Assembly (NCBI RefSeq): GCF_900086705.1
Contig: NZ_LT575483.1
Coordinates: 745,166 to 809,165 of the forward strand
DNA: 64,000 nucleotides
Origin: Massilibacillus massiliensis
GTDB taxonomy: Bacteria > Bacillota > Negativicutes > FLKF01
Reading direction: 5' to 3'
The notes beneath the pieces are model-generated. The model was not told where the DNA came from. It saw only the letters and a list, made by a program, of their open reading frames with translations, and searched no databases. Shown here piece by piece: positions 36,995-46,187 of this stretch. Made by a program: the position numbers and the translations under genes. Numbering within the stretch: position 1 is the first letter of the stretch; every line of letters begins with the position of its first letter.

Positions 36995-38250
36995 TCAGCC
37001 GCCACCTGCCCATTTTCACTCTGCAGCATAACTTCTAATCCATTTCTTAACCGCGCTAAATTATTGACGGCTACAACATCGCCTTCCGCAATTCCTTCAA
37101 CAATTTCAACGTATGCATCATTTCTCAGCCCAAGTTTGACTTGACGTTCCTGTGCTTTATTTTCAGAGTCAATTATAAACAATGAAATTTTTCCATTTTT
37201 TTCAATTACACTGTCTTTAGGAACAAATAAAGTTTGCTTGCGCTGCAAAACTTCGATTGCCGTGCGCCCAAACATCCCTGCTTTAATGAATGAATCCTCT
37301 GCTTTCAACATAATTCTTGCTGTATATCCCTTTGTTGCACTATCTACCGCTGGACTTACATAAATAATTTCCCCTGTATAATGATTGCCTAAAGACTCAA
37401 TATTTACATCTACCTGCCCACCAATTTGAACGACTGCCACATCTTGTTCTGACAATTGACAATCCATATAGATCTGGCTATTATCCACTAGTTCTAAAAC
37501 TTTTTGGCCTGCCGCAGCAATCGCACCCACTTCAGCATTACGATACCCAATGATCCCGTCCCGCGGTGCCACTAAAATTAAATCAGATCGCTGTTTCGCC
37601 AATGATTCCGTGCCATGTTTTGATTTTTCAAATGCAGCACGTTTGGCCTCTACACTTGCAGGTACATCGCCTGTCATCGCTTGATTTAGCAGCGTATCCA
37701 AAGCTGCTTTACTATTGATCATTTCTTGATAAACGGTGTCTAAAGATTCCTTTGAAATCGCACCCTGCTCATAAAGTGCCTGATACCGTTCATATTTTGT
37801 TTTGGTCCGTTCATAATCGATTTGCTGTTTTTGATAAGAAGCATCGTATGTAGATTCCGTTTCTTTTACATCAGCCTCAGCCTGACGTACTGCTGCATTG
37901 TTTTGTGCTATAGATAAATCAAGATCCCCCGTATCTTGCACAAGTAAAACATCACCGGCTTTCACCTGCTGCCCCAGACGCACATTAACTGCAACTATGC
38001 GCCCTGTATATTTTGGGGCTATATCAACGCGTGCCTCTGAAACAGTCTGCCCAAAAAGTGAAACCCGCCGCATCAAATCTTTACGTTCCACAACGTAAGT
38101 ATCAACCATCGGTTTCACCATTTCTCGCTGCTGGCCGTCCGGATTTGCCTTATGATAAAATAAAGTATACAGGATGCCTAAGATTACAATACCAACCGAT
38201 CCAACTGCAATCAATTTCTTCTTATTCATTGCTGAAAAATTATGTCGCAT
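36991..38250 (-). CDS. RND efflux membrane fusion protein
   Basis: A 419-residue periplasmic adaptor. An N-terminal membrane anchor (about 12-30) is followed by the split lipoyl half-motifs (APKYTGRIVAVNVRLGQQVK and VAPRDGIIGYRNAEVGAIAA) around an alpha-helical hairpin (about 115-215), then beta-barrel and membrane-proximal domains with VFVPKDSVI-like segment. HlyD/AcrA family. It links the RND permease to an outer-membrane channel. GGAGAG lies upstream; the permease start overlaps its stop (ATGA type). Confidence 0.94.
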   Translation of the reverse strand: MRHNFSAMNKKKLIAVGSVGIVILGILYTLFYHKANPDGQQREMVKPMVDTYVVERKDLMRRVSLFGQTVSEARVDIAPKYTGRIVAVNVRLGQQVKAGDVLLVQDTGDLDLSIAQNNAAVRQAEADVKETESTYDASYQKQQIDYERTKTKYERYQALYEQGAISKESLDTVYQEMINSKAALDTLLNQAMTGDVPASVEAKRAAFEKSKHGTESLAKQRSDLILVAPRDGIIGYRNAEVGAIAAAGQKVLELVDNSQIYMDCQLSEQDVAVVQIGGQVDVNIESLGNHYTGEIIYVSPAVDSATKGYTARIMLKAEDSFIKAGMFGRTAIEVLQRKQTLFVPKDSVIEKNGKISLFIIDSENKAQERQVKLGLRNDAYVEIVEGIAEGDVVAVNNLARLRNGLEVMLQSENGQVAAE

Positions 38251-38382
38251 AAACTATTCACTCTCCACCTTAACGCTATCCACAACGCACCTATACAGCA
38301 TCTTGCATGTTTGACTTGACTAAAAATTGTCCATTTGACCACCTTATCATAAGAATGTGACAAAATCGTGACAAAAAAATAT

Positions 38383-38425
38383 AAGGTTGTTACAAAACAA
38401 TGTAACTCTATTTTGTAACAACCTT
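38383..38425 (-). terminator. Terminator after ridA
   Basis: AAGGTTGTTACAAAA pairs with TTTTGTAACAACCTT; T-runs follow on both strands, so it also may act on the plus strand. Confidence 0.8.
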
Positions 38426-38464
38426 ACTTTTTATTTTACAATGCTAAAATAAAAATCCGTCTTC

Positions 38465-38845
38465 TCATTTACAGACTGCAATCAATTCAATTTCAACCAA
38501 AGCACCCTTAGGTAATTTCGCAACTTGTACACATGCACGCGCTGGTGCTTCCGCTTCAAAATAGTTTGCGTAGACTGTATTCATCGCCGCAAAATCATTC
38601 ATATCATCTAAGAAAACACTCGTTTTCACTACATCCTTCATTGTACAGCCAGCCTCTTTAAGAATTGCTTTTAAGTTTTCTAAGGATTGTGTAGTTTGTG
38701 CGCTTATGCCGCCCTCAACGATTTCCCCCGTTTGTGGATTCACTGGAATTTGCCCAGATATAAATAAAAATCCATTTGCTTTTATTGCCTGGGAATATGG
38801 TCCAATTGCCTTTGGTGCATGATCTGTATGAACAACTTGTTTCAT
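38465..38845 (-). CDS. ridA: RidA family reactive enamine/imine deaminase
   Basis: A 126-residue trimeric YjgF/RidA protein that hydrolyses 2-aminoacrylate and related imines from PLP enzymes. The family signature is seen: [20 protein letters not shown], the substrate-carboxylate Arg in [14 protein letters not shown], and the ending [11 protein letters not shown]. Start 38845 has AAGGGAG 8 bases upstream; a longer start at 38866 would overlap this site. It follows aroH on the same strand (75-base gap). Confidence 0.96.
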   Translation of the reverse strand: MKQVVHTDHAPKAIGPYSQAIKANGFLFISGQIPVNPQTGEIVEGGISAQTTQSLENLKAILKEAGCTMKDVVKTSVFLDDMNDFAAMNTVYANYFEAEAPARACVQVAKLPKGALVEIELIAVCK

Positions 38846-38920
38846 GAAAAAAACTCCCTTATACATATTATTTTATGCTGTACAACTTCACGCTGCATAG
38901 CATGTATATTTTAGAAAGAA

Positions 38921-39289
38921 CTATAATAATTTTTTTGCTAAATCAGGTCGTAAACAATTGGAATCGCCTAAATAAACATGTACAATTTCCTTTTGTTTTT
39001 TTTCTGTGTTGACCAATAAAAGTACGCGCACACATTGATCTAAACCATTTTCAACATCAAGTTCCTGCGTTCCAAATAAAGGTACGAAATCCCAGCCAAT
39101 CTTTCTTGCTGCAGCTGCTGGAAACGCCGCATTTAAGTCAGGCGTAGCACTAAAAATCGCCGCTCCAATATCTTCAAGTTTCAGGTTATTTTTCTCGACT
39201 AATTCCATTAACAATTCTTGCACTGCCAAAAAAATGGTCTCTTTTTTATTCTCTGCTACAGTAATGGCTCCCCTTATTCCTTGTAACAC
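38921..39289 (-). CDS. aroH: Chorismate mutase, AroH type
   Basis: A 122-residue monofunctional chorismate mutase that converts chorismate to prephenate for phenylalanine and tyrosine. Family blocks are IRGAITVAENKKETI (with active-site Arg) and IFSATPDLNAAFPAAAAR, as well as LDQCVRVLLLVNT. It has a GTG start at 39289 with AGGAGG 6 bases upstream. Located upstream of ridA with no other aromatic gene near it. Confidence 0.95.
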   Translation of the reverse strand: MLQGIRGAITVAENKKETIFLAVQELLMELVEKNNLKLEDIGAAIFSATPDLNAAFPAAAARKIGWDFVPLFGTQELDVENGLDQCVRVLLLVNTEKKQKEIVHVYLGDSNCLRPDLAKKLL

Positions 39290-39408
39290 CTTAGCCCTCC
39301 TACCTCATCCTCATATAATAAAATATTCTTTAATGTATTTCGCACTAATTCGTAAAAATCCTATCTAAAATCTTATAAAATAAAAAATTTTTATTTTTTA
39401 GCTTATAG

Positions 39409-39662
39409 ACAGATGGACGGCGGGTCAGTGAAAGCGCATTTTAATGCGACGCTCCTTTGTTTTTCGTACCTGGCCTTTTCCGGAAAAATACGTTCCGAAG
39501 GATGAAAAAGGACCAACTTGCGTGAATAAATCTGTTTGTTTGAACGAAGTGAGTTTACAGATTTTAGCAAGTTGGTCTTTTTTCAAGTATTTTGGAGGGT
39601 TGAGGCCTAGACCTTTTGGTCCTTTTGTGTCGATGACAAAAGGACGCGTCCCTCTATCTGTA
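39409..39662. repeat. Multi-hairpin intergenic element with complementary ends
   Basis: A 254-base element between aroH and the aminotransferase gene. Its ends are complementary (ACAGATGGACG at left, CGTCCCTCTATCTGT at right). Inside are GACCAACTTGC...GCAAGTTGGTC (with a nested AATCTGT...ACAGATT) followed by TTTTTT, and GTCCTTTTGT...ACAAAAGGAC, plus small CCTTTTCC/GGAAAA and GCGCATTTTAATGCG palindromes. It is GC-richer than the flanks. It may be a MITE-like or other dispersed repeat; no second copy is in the window. An 86-codon ORF crosses it but lacks a ribosome site. Confidence 0.55.
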
Positions 39663-39675
39663 CATATTTTTAAAA

Positions 39676-41067
39676 TTACGGCAAATAATGACGCTTATGA
39701 TTAAAAATTTCCCCTTGCTCATAAGCTGAGGACTGCTCCAATTTACGATATTTTTCGATATACTGTGCAGTATGATTTGCAATTTGATGAACACCACGAA
39801 TCAAAATATCGGCTTCTTCATGTGTATTATACAAACCAAGGCTGACTCTAACCATTCCGGGGAAAGGAATATCATCATGTTTACGATAATATTCGATCTC
39901 CTCCTTTGTCAATCCTAATAGTTTTTGCACATAAGGATGCGCACAGAATAATCCACTCCGCACAGCAATGCCAAATTCATACGATAAAATTTTTGCAATT
40001 AATCGATGTTCAATATCAGGTAAAGTGAATGAAATAATGCTCACTTTATCACCTTGTTTTTTCGGACAACCAAACAATTTAATATTTTTCACATTTCTCA
40101 GACCGCAAATGATATGTTCAATCACCTGCTGCTCATATTGGTGAACATGCTGCATATCCACTTTTTTCAATGTATCAATCGCTTTTAATAAAGCAGCAAC
40201 CCCAATTACGTTAGGCGTACCAGCCTCCTCTTTATAAGGCGCACTATCCCAATCTACAAAATCATGCGTAACCAATTCAACGGCGCCGCCTCCTTTTAGA
40301 AAGGGCTGACATTTCTTAAAAATATAATTTTTCCCAATGAATATACCAATACCAAAAGGAGCATACATTTTATGCGCTGAAAACACCAAATAGTCTATAT
40401 GTTCCATATGATGAAAGGGTTTCATATCAACTGCCCAATGCGGTACAAGCTGTGCACCATCCACTAAAATTTCCGCTCCATATGTATGTGCAAGTTTCGC
40501 GATTTCATAAATTGAATTGATATACCCAGTTACATTCGATGCGCCAGTCACACTGACAAGTTTTACTTTGCCACGATATTGAATTAATTTATTTTCCAAA
40601 TCATTTAAGTCTAATTTACCAACTGCATCGATTTTTACATAATCCATAGCAAATTTATACCGCCAAGGTAAGTCATTTGCCAAATGTTCCATCTCTGTAC
40701 TAAGAATCACTGCATCTGGATATACAGCATGAAAAGCATTTGCGAAAAGATTAATTGCTTCTGTCGTTGTTTTCGTATAAATCAAGGTATCTTTCTTCTC
40801 ATCTGCCCCAACAAAATTTTTAATTGTTGCTCTGCCATTTTCATAAAGATCCGAAGATAAAATAGACTTATACCCCATACCTCTATGCACAGATGAATAC
40901 CATAACGCAAATTCGTTGATTTCGTTCATAACAGATATGAAAGGAGGCGTTGTAGCAGCATTATCAAAATTGATCGCTTTTATCATCTTACCGTTGAGTA
41001 ACGGAACACGCTGTTCTATCCCCACGACCAATTGTCGCATTCTTTTTACAAAACTTTGTTTTATCAT
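39676..41067 (-). CDS. Class V aminotransferase, cysteine desulfurase-like
   Basis: A 463-residue PLP enzyme of the SufS/CsdA/NifS superfamily. It has the N-terminal FDNAATTPP, the PLP Asp in EILVDGAQLVPH, the Schiff-base Lys in DYLVFSAHKMYAPFGIGI, and a catalytic-type Cys in RSGLFCAHP near residue 380. The N-terminal 30 residues precede the usual start and the C-terminal 40 residues (up to GEIFNHKRHYLP) go beyond the usual end. No SufU, NifU or IscR partner is adjacent, so it may act outside general Fe-S assembly. AGAGGG precedes the ATG. Confidence 0.9.
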   Translation of the reverse strand: MIKQSFVKRMRQLVVGIEQRVPLLNGKMIKAINFDNAATTPPFISVMNEINEFALWYSSVHRGMGYKSILSSDLYENGRATIKNFVGADEKKDTLIYTKTTTEAINLFANAFHAVYPDAVILSTEMEHLANDLPWRYKFAMDYVKIDAVGKLDLNDLENKLIQYRGKVKLVSVTGASNVTGYINSIYEIAKLAHTYGAEILVDGAQLVPHWAVDMKPFHHMEHIDYLVFSAHKMYAPFGIGIFIGKNYIFKKCQPFLKGGGAVELVTHDFVDWDSAPYKEEAGTPNVIGVAALLKAIDTLKKVDMQHVHQYEQQVIEHIICGLRNVKNIKLFGCPKKQGDKVSIISFTLPDIEHRLIAKILSYEFGIAVRSGLFCAHPYVQKLLGLTKEEIEYYRKHDDIPFPGMVRVSLGLYNTHEEADILIRGVHQIANHTAQYIEKYRKLEQSSAYEQGEIFNHKRHYLP

Positions 41068-41208
41068 ATCTATCCCTCTAAGTTTTATTTTTCCGATTCT
41101 TTTCTGTTTATTCTATTCAACCGGCTTCTTAGAGGTTACGCTTTCCGTCCTTACACTTTCATCCTTCAACAAAATATTATGTAAAATCATAAGCCATAAA
41201 TTGCAATC

Positions 41209-41874
41209 TTACATTCCTACCAAAAGTTTCTTTAATTCCGCAACTGAATGTACAATTTTTTTTGGATTTGATTCCGTCAGTTCAGTCATACTGCCGTATC
41301 CATAGCTAACACCAACAGCAGCGATTCCATTTTCACGAGCTCCTAAAATATCATGCTTGCGATCTCCAATCATAAGCGTACGCTGAAGATCCACATGTTC
41401 AAGCTGAGACAAGGCAAAGTCAATAACTTCGCCCTTATGTTCACGCGTTCCGTCAAAATTACTTCCCGCTATAACTGTAAAATAATGATCAATTTGATAA
41501 TAGGATATGATTTCTTTTGCATGTTCGGTTGGCTTAGCTGTAGCAAGCACAAGTGTCTTCTGTTGTTTTTTTAGCGCTTCTAGCATTTCACCCACGCCCT
41601 CAAACATTGCATTTTCCTTTATGCCTTCACGTTCAAAACGTTCACGATAAAAAGCCGTCGCTCGCATTGCCTCTTGTTCATTCATTTTGTAACCTTCCAT
41701 ATAGGTTTCAGTTAAAGAAGGTCCAATAAAACAACGCAATTTTTCTATTTCAGTCTCCATGATTCCCACTTTCTCCAACGAATATTGAAGACAACGAATA
41801 ATGCCTAAAGCTGAGTCGGATAAGGTTCCATCCAGATCAAAAAACAGCGTATTATATTTTGCAAAATCCTGCAT
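41209..41874 (-). CDS. HAD-superfamily phosphatase, phosphoglycolate phosphatase-like
   Basis: A 221-residue HAD hydrolase. Motif I is FFDLDGTLSDS (nucleophile Asp), motif II is the Thr in LVLATAKP, motif III Lys is in REHKGEVI, and motif IV is MIGDRKHDILGA. The helical cap follows motif I, as in the Gph/PpaX group. AAGGAG lies 7 bases upstream. Substrate specificity cannot be read from sequence; nothing around it helps. Confidence 0.93.
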   Translation of the reverse strand: MQDFAKYNTLFFDLDGTLSDSALGIIRCLQYSLEKVGIMETEIEKLRCFIGPSLTETYMEGYKMNEQEAMRATAFYRERFEREGIKENAMFEGVGEMLEALKKQQKTLVLATAKPTEHAKEIISYYQIDHYFTVIAGSNFDGTREHKGEVIDFALSQLEHVDLQRTLMIGDRKHDILGARENGIAAVGVSYGYGSMTELTESNPKKIVHSVAELKKLLVGM

Positions 41875-42153
41875 ATCAAAACTCCTTTATCTAAGTAATT
41901 CTTTGTATTTATAACATATAAAAATTAAATTCTTGTTTTTTTCAGATTACCCTGCATAAAATAACATTTATATCATAAATATGACTATAATAACTCTCAA
42001 TTATCTAGAAAGGTTTTTCTCTCTCTTATTCTCTCATATGCAAAAAAAAATTACCAATTTTCTCATAATTGAAAGGTATTTATTGGTACATGTTGTATAT
42101 AATACTTATTGAAAATAAAAATACTTAAAAAAAACAGTTTAGGAGATATATTT

Positions 42154-43980
42154 ATGAACAAACGGTACCTCAAGAAAGCTCTTGACACAGAATTGGCTGC
42201 CTATCATGATGATCATATAACTTTTGTTGATAATTTACCTGCTACTGTTTTTGTAGTCGACTATAAAAACCGCATCTTAACGATCAACGAAGCCGGAGAG
42301 CAACTCTTTCAGCAATTAAATTTTACACAAGAAATAGATCTAAAAGAATTCAATTTACCAGATTGGCTGATTCATGAATTATATAAATTTCGTCAGCTGC
42401 AATATCTGTCTATTAAATTTCATAAAAACATCTCTGTAGACGACTCAATAGTCATTTTTGAAATAACTTTTTCCAAGCAAGATGCGAACAATACCTTGGA
42501 AAATATAAAAATAAGTATAAAAAAATTATCTCAAAATATCATTTTACCTGACTTTCAAGATTTACACAAACTATACTATGATGCGTTTTACTATAATAGC
42601 ACTGCGATGGTTATTTTTGACGAAAACATGCGCATTGTTTCCCTAAACAAAAGTTGTGAAAAACTCTTTGATATCAGCAGTGAAGATTATGAAGGTAAAC
42701 AAAGTTATTTAGGACGGATATCAAAAAAATCTTATCGTTATCTCATTCATTATAATCACCAGCATCCTGCTGAGGAAAGACTGCCCAATTATCAAACCAT
42801 TGAAGTTAAAACTGCGAAGGGTATCCGTAAAACCCTTTATATTACAACCTCTTTTATTCCGCATAGCAAACAAACTTTAGTTTCCATTACAGATGTAATT
42901 CAAGAAAAAACGATATTTAAAAAACTTTTGCTGGATAGCAGCATTGTTGGAAATCCATTCGATCAGCTACCAATTATCACCTTTATTTCCTCCTTAACCG
43001 GCGAAATTATGGAAGCAAATCAAAGTTTTTGTATTGCCACAGGTCTGTCTCATGATCATATTTATCATAAAAATTGGTTGGATTTAGCACTCGATGCCAA
43101 ACCCGATTTACATCGCGACATCCTAAGAAAATTAGAAGCCAATGCGATTGTTGAAAATATTGAGATGACATTCAATTGGGTCGCTTTAGAACCTCCACAA
43201 CGTATCGGCTTATTATCCGCACGCAAAATTTGTTTTAAAAACAAACCTGCTATCATTTTCACAATCAACGATATTAGTCAAGTTCACGAACTCGCCAATG
43301 AAATCTATCGACTAGAACGGCTCAATATTGCCAGCGAACTTGCAGCTGGTGTTGGTCATGAAATTCGTAATCCAATGACGTCAGTTCGCGGATTTTTACA
43401 AATGCTCAGCAAAAAAGCCGAAATGAAAACCTATCAATCTTATTTTGAATTGATGATCGAGGAATTAGATCGAGCCAATTTAATCATTACAGAATATTTA
43501 TCTCTGGCAAAAAACAAACTCAGTCAAGTTGAGTCTACAAATATAAACTGTATTATCAGACAAATTCTTCCTTTACTTCAGACGAATGCGATTACACATA
43601 ACAATTTTATCGACATTGATTTAAATGAAATTCCTGATTTACTACTTGACGGAAAAGAAATCAGACAGCTGCTTTTAAACATTGTAAAAAATGGTTTAGA
43701 AGCAATGCAATCCGGTGGAAAAATAACCATTGCAACAAAACAAGACACACAAAATATTATTTTATCAATTAAAGACGAAGGCCCTGGGATTCCAGACGAG
43801 ATCAAAGAAAAAATCGGTACACCGTTTTTTACGACAAAGGAAAATGGAACTGGACTTGGTCTCTCAATTTGTTATACAATTGCCAGCAAAAATAATGCTA
43901 CTATTACAATTGATTCTTCCTCTAAAGGCACTACCTTTTACATAAAATTTCCACTGCCTAATTTTGATACAATGACATAA
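42154..43980 (+). CDS. Soluble PAS-domain sensor histidine kinase, sporulation-kinase-like
   Basis: A 608-residue kinase without membrane segments. Three PAS-like domains are seen at about 20-110 (VDNLPATVFVVDYKNRILTI), 145-250 (STAMVIFDENMRIVSLN) and 270-375 (FISSLTGEIMEANQSFC). The H box is ASELAAGVGHEIRNPMTSVR with His near 402, then N box LLLNIVKNGLEAMQ and GTGLGLSICYTIA. The H box is of the KinA-KinE/HisKA type that phosphorylates Spo0F or Spo0A in endospore formers, so this orphan kinase may feed sporulation or an energy-state phosphorelay. Start 42154 has TAGGAG 8 bases upstream; the TTG at 42109 is not supported. Confidence 0.92.
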   Translation: MNKRYLKKALDTELAAYHDDHITFVDNLPATVFVVDYKNRILTINEAGEQLFQQLNFTQEIDLKEFNLPDWLIHELYKFRQLQYLSIKFHKNISVDDSIVIFEITFSKQDANNTLENIKISIKKLSQNIILPDFQDLHKLYYDAFYYNSTAMVIFDENMRIVSLNKSCEKLFDISSEDYEGKQSYLGRISKKSYRYLIHYNHQHPAEERLPNYQTIEVKTAKGIRKTLYITTSFIPHSKQTLVSITDVIQEKTIFKKLLLDSSIVGNPFDQLPIITFISSLTGEIMEANQSFCIATGLSHDHIYHKNWLDLALDAKPDLHRDILRKLEANAIVENIEMTFNWVALEPPQRIGLLSARKICFKNKPAIIFTINDISQVHELANEIYRLERLNIASELAAGVGHEIRNPMTSVRGFLQMLSKKAEMKTYQSYFELMIEELDRANLIITEYLSLAKNKLSQVESTNINCIIRQILPLLQTNAITHNNFIDIDLNEIPDLLLDGKEIRQLLLNIVKNGLEAMQSGGKITIATKQDTQNIILSIKDEGPGIPDEIKEKIGTPFFTTKENGTGLGLSICYTIASKNNATITIDSSSKGTTFYIKFPLPNFDTMT

Positions 43981-44059
43981 ATGAATCAAAAGGATATCCT
44001 ATAAAACCTACAGTCTTTCTGATCTTTGTCTGCTGAAAGTTTCCCCAAAATAAAAACTG

Positions 44060-44120
44060 ACCAACCTCCTAAAATTCGTAAACTTATTTCGCTTAAGTCT
44101 ACGTATTTTAGGAGGTTGGT
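44060..44120. terminator. Long bidirectional terminator
   Basis: ACCAACCTCCTAAAAT and ATTTTAGGAGGTTGGT (16 bp, perfect) enclose a partly paired loop. T-rich sequence follows on both strands. It separates the kinase and the PTS operon. Confidence 0.85.
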
Positions 44121-44139
44121 TATTTTATTACTGCTACTT

Positions 44140-44985
44140 TTATCCTATTGTTCGGGTATGAAAAACCTTGTAATAGTGCTTCAACATATTTTCCATGCCT
44201 TGAACCAGAAGTTTCTTCACCTCAAAATAATCCGCAGCTTTGCCTTCCCGTAAATTTTGATAAGCATTCACAACAAAATCCGTATAGATATTAATTTTAG
44301 CAATACCTTCTAATGCACATTTTTCTAAATTTTCATCACCGGATGATGACCCGCCATGCAATACCAACGGTATCTCTATCGCTTGTGCCAATTCTCGCAA
44401 CCTTGCAAAATTAATTTGCGGTGTCCCCTTATACAGTCCATGCGCCGTTCCTATTGATACAGCCAAACTATCAAGACCACTTCTTTGTACCATTTGTTTT
44501 GCTTCTTCTACCGTAGTATAGATACTTTCATCTCCGGCATCTGTCTCTCCTTGTCCGACATTGATGCCTGTTCCTACATGTCCTATTTCAGCCTCTACCG
44601 GAATATTTTTTCTATGCGCGAAATCCACAATGCTTTTCGTCATTTCTATATTTCCCTCGAGATCCTGTGTCGAAGCGTCAATCATAACCGAAGTAAAGCC
44701 AGCCTCAATTGCCTTTTTGATAAACACAGCATCAGTACCATGATCAAGATGCAGCGCAATTGGAACCCTTGCCCGTTCAATATAAAATTTTCCAATCATA
44801 GCTGCTTCTTCTATATTCTGATAAACTGAATGCGCTTGTGCATAAGATAAGATCAGCGGCAGCCCCATTTCTTCAGCTACCCTGATATACGCTTTCGCCG
44901 ATATTTGATCGACAAAATTGGCCGACGGTATTGCAAAGCCCCTTTGTTTCGCTTCCTGAAGCATTTCTTTTGTCGATACCAGCAT
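44140..44985 (-). CDS. Class II fructose/tagatose-bisphosphate aldolase family protein
   Basis: A 281-residue zinc-dependent aldolase of the FbaA/GatY/KbaY family. It shows zinc and active-site segments IALHLDHGTD, VEAEIGHVGTG, GTAHGLYKG, LVLHGGSSSGDENL and KINIYTDF. It cleaves a ketose-1,6-bisphosphate (or related) to dihydroxyacetone phosphate and an aldehyde. It is the last gene of the PTS operon. In galactitol operons the equivalent gene is gatY, but no tagatose-6-phosphate kinase or dehydrogenase is present here, so the true substrate is open. Confidence 0.92.
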   Translation of the reverse strand: MLVSTKEMLQEAKQRGFAIPSANFVDQISAKAYIRVAEEMGLPLILSYAQAHSVYQNIEEAAMIGKFYIERARVPIALHLDHGTDAVFIKKAIEAGFTSVMIDASTQDLEGNIEMTKSIVDFAHRKNIPVEAEIGHVGTGINVGQGETDAGDESIYTTVEEAKQMVQRSGLDSLAVSIGTAHGLYKGTPQINFARLRELAQAIEIPLVLHGGSSSGDENLEKCALEGIAKINIYTDFVVNAYQNLREGKAADYFEVKKLLVQGMENMLKHYYKVFHTRTIG

Positions 44986-45052
44986 ATGGATTCCTCCTTT
45001 TAACTTTTATACAATGACATAACCTGTTCTGACAGCCTGCTCTCATCAACTC

Positions 45053-45697
45053 TCATTTTCCTTGCCCATAATGCTCAAAGACCGCAACAGCCTGTTCAAT
45101 TTGACTTTCTGACAAAAGGGCAATATCCTTGCTTACAGCTCTGGCTGCCAAATAAGTTTTCGCTGCCTCCTCCAAATAAACACATGCACAAAGTGCCTGC
45201 TTTAAGTCCGCCCCAACAGCGATCACACCATGATTTTTTAAGATCACCGCAAGCTTATCTTCTATATTGGCTACCATTTCAATTCCCATTTGTTCACTGG
45301 CAGCCGAACTAAACGGACAAACCTTTACACTGCCTCTCACCGAATTGGCTAATGTAGTAAGAACGCACGGCAGCTCATCGGCAATAAGGCTGACAGCCGT
45401 TGCATATGGCTGATGTGTATGGATGATTGCATTTACATTTGGCATATGTTTATAGATATACCGCAAAGCCACCGTATCCACAGACGGTTTTCTGGTGCCT
45501 TCTAAAATCATGCCGTCAATATTGACAACTAAAATATCCTCTTTAACAAGGTCTTCATATATCATGCCTGAGGGAGTCACCAAAATTTCTCCAGTAGTCA
45601 TACGCCAGCTGACATTTCCTCCCGAAAGAGCAATCAGTCCATACCGATCAATTTTTATCCCCGTCTCAATCATTTTTTGCTTTTCTTTTTCAAACAA
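45053..45697 (-). CDS. Class II aldolase/adducin family, L-fuculose-phosphate aldolase-like
   Basis: A 214-residue enzyme of the FucA/AraD/RhaD family. It has the phosphate-binding SGGNVSWRM and VTPSGMIYEDL, the zinc histidines in IIHTHQPYATA, and the third in LKNHGVIAVG. Family members cleave L-fuculose-1-phosphate or similar ketose-1-phosphates, or epimerise ribulose-5-phosphate. In this operon it could act directly on the ketose phosphate formed by the PTS. No strong Shine-Dalgarno (GAGGTAAAAGAAATT) but spacing and context fit. Confidence 0.92.
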   Translation of the reverse strand: MFEKEKQKMIETGIKIDRYGLIALSGGNVSWRMTTGEILVTPSGMIYEDLVKEDILVVNIDGMILEGTRKPSVDTVALRYIYKHMPNVNAIIHTHQPYATAVSLIADELPCVLTTLANSVRGSVKVCPFSSAASEQMGIEMVANIEDKLAVILKNHGVIAVGADLKQALCACVYLEEAAKTYLAARAVSKDIALLSESQIEQAVAVFEHYGQGK

Positions 45698-45715
45698 TTT
45701 CTTTTACCTCATTTA

Positions 45716-46183
45716 CTATATTTGATGATATGCAATGCTCTTCAGCGATTTCGGATGTATTTTAAATTCCAGCTCCACAATGCTTTTATATAATGCATCA
45801 CCATCTTGAAAGCTATTTGCATGAATCCAAAATCTTCCCTTATTTAACAAAGGTTTATTGATTCTCACGAACATAGCCAAAGAATATCTTGATTCTCGCA
45901 CTTTAAAATACCGTATATCACAGTATTTATACCGCTGCACTTTGCCCATAGAAGAAAAGGAAATATGATCATCGGCAATGATAATTTTATCCGGGTAACT
46001 GCCGGTCAGAAACGTATTATAAATCGTATACAAGCAGATCGTGCTGATCAGTAGGGCAAGGATCAGATGCTCCGGGTATAAATAAGCGCCGACGATGCAG
46101 GAAATACCTCCGCCAATAGCAACCAAAACCGGAAGGATCACCTGAAACATAAACTCCCTTTTGCGGCAAACATAGATTTTCAT
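45716..46183 (-). CDS. Small two-helix membrane protein, possible PH-like domain
   Basis: I do not recognise a named family. The 155-residue protein starts MKIYVCRKREF, has two hydrophobic helices (about 12-60), then a beta-rich tail with DKIIIADDHISFSSMGKVQR and YFKVRESRYSLAMFVRI, a pattern like bacterial PH (DUF304-type) domains behind membrane helices. Start 46183 is chosen because GGGG lies 10 bases upstream and it removes the overlap with the EIIC gene. It sits inside the PTS operon between EIIC and an aldolase. Confidence 0.72.
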   Translation of the reverse strand: MKIYVCRKREFMFQVILPVLVAIGGGISCIVGAYLYPEHLILALLISTICLYTIYNTFLTGSYPDKIIIADDHISFSSMGKVQRYKYCDIRYFKVRESRYSLAMFVRINKPLLNKGRFWIHANSFQDGDALYKSIVELEFKIHPKSLKSIAYHQI

Positions 46184-46187
46184 ACGA

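Noticed and set aside
39444-39704. 86-codon plus-strand ORF
   Set aside because: No ribosome-binding site, it runs through several hairpins of the structured element and into the antisense of the aminotransferase gene.
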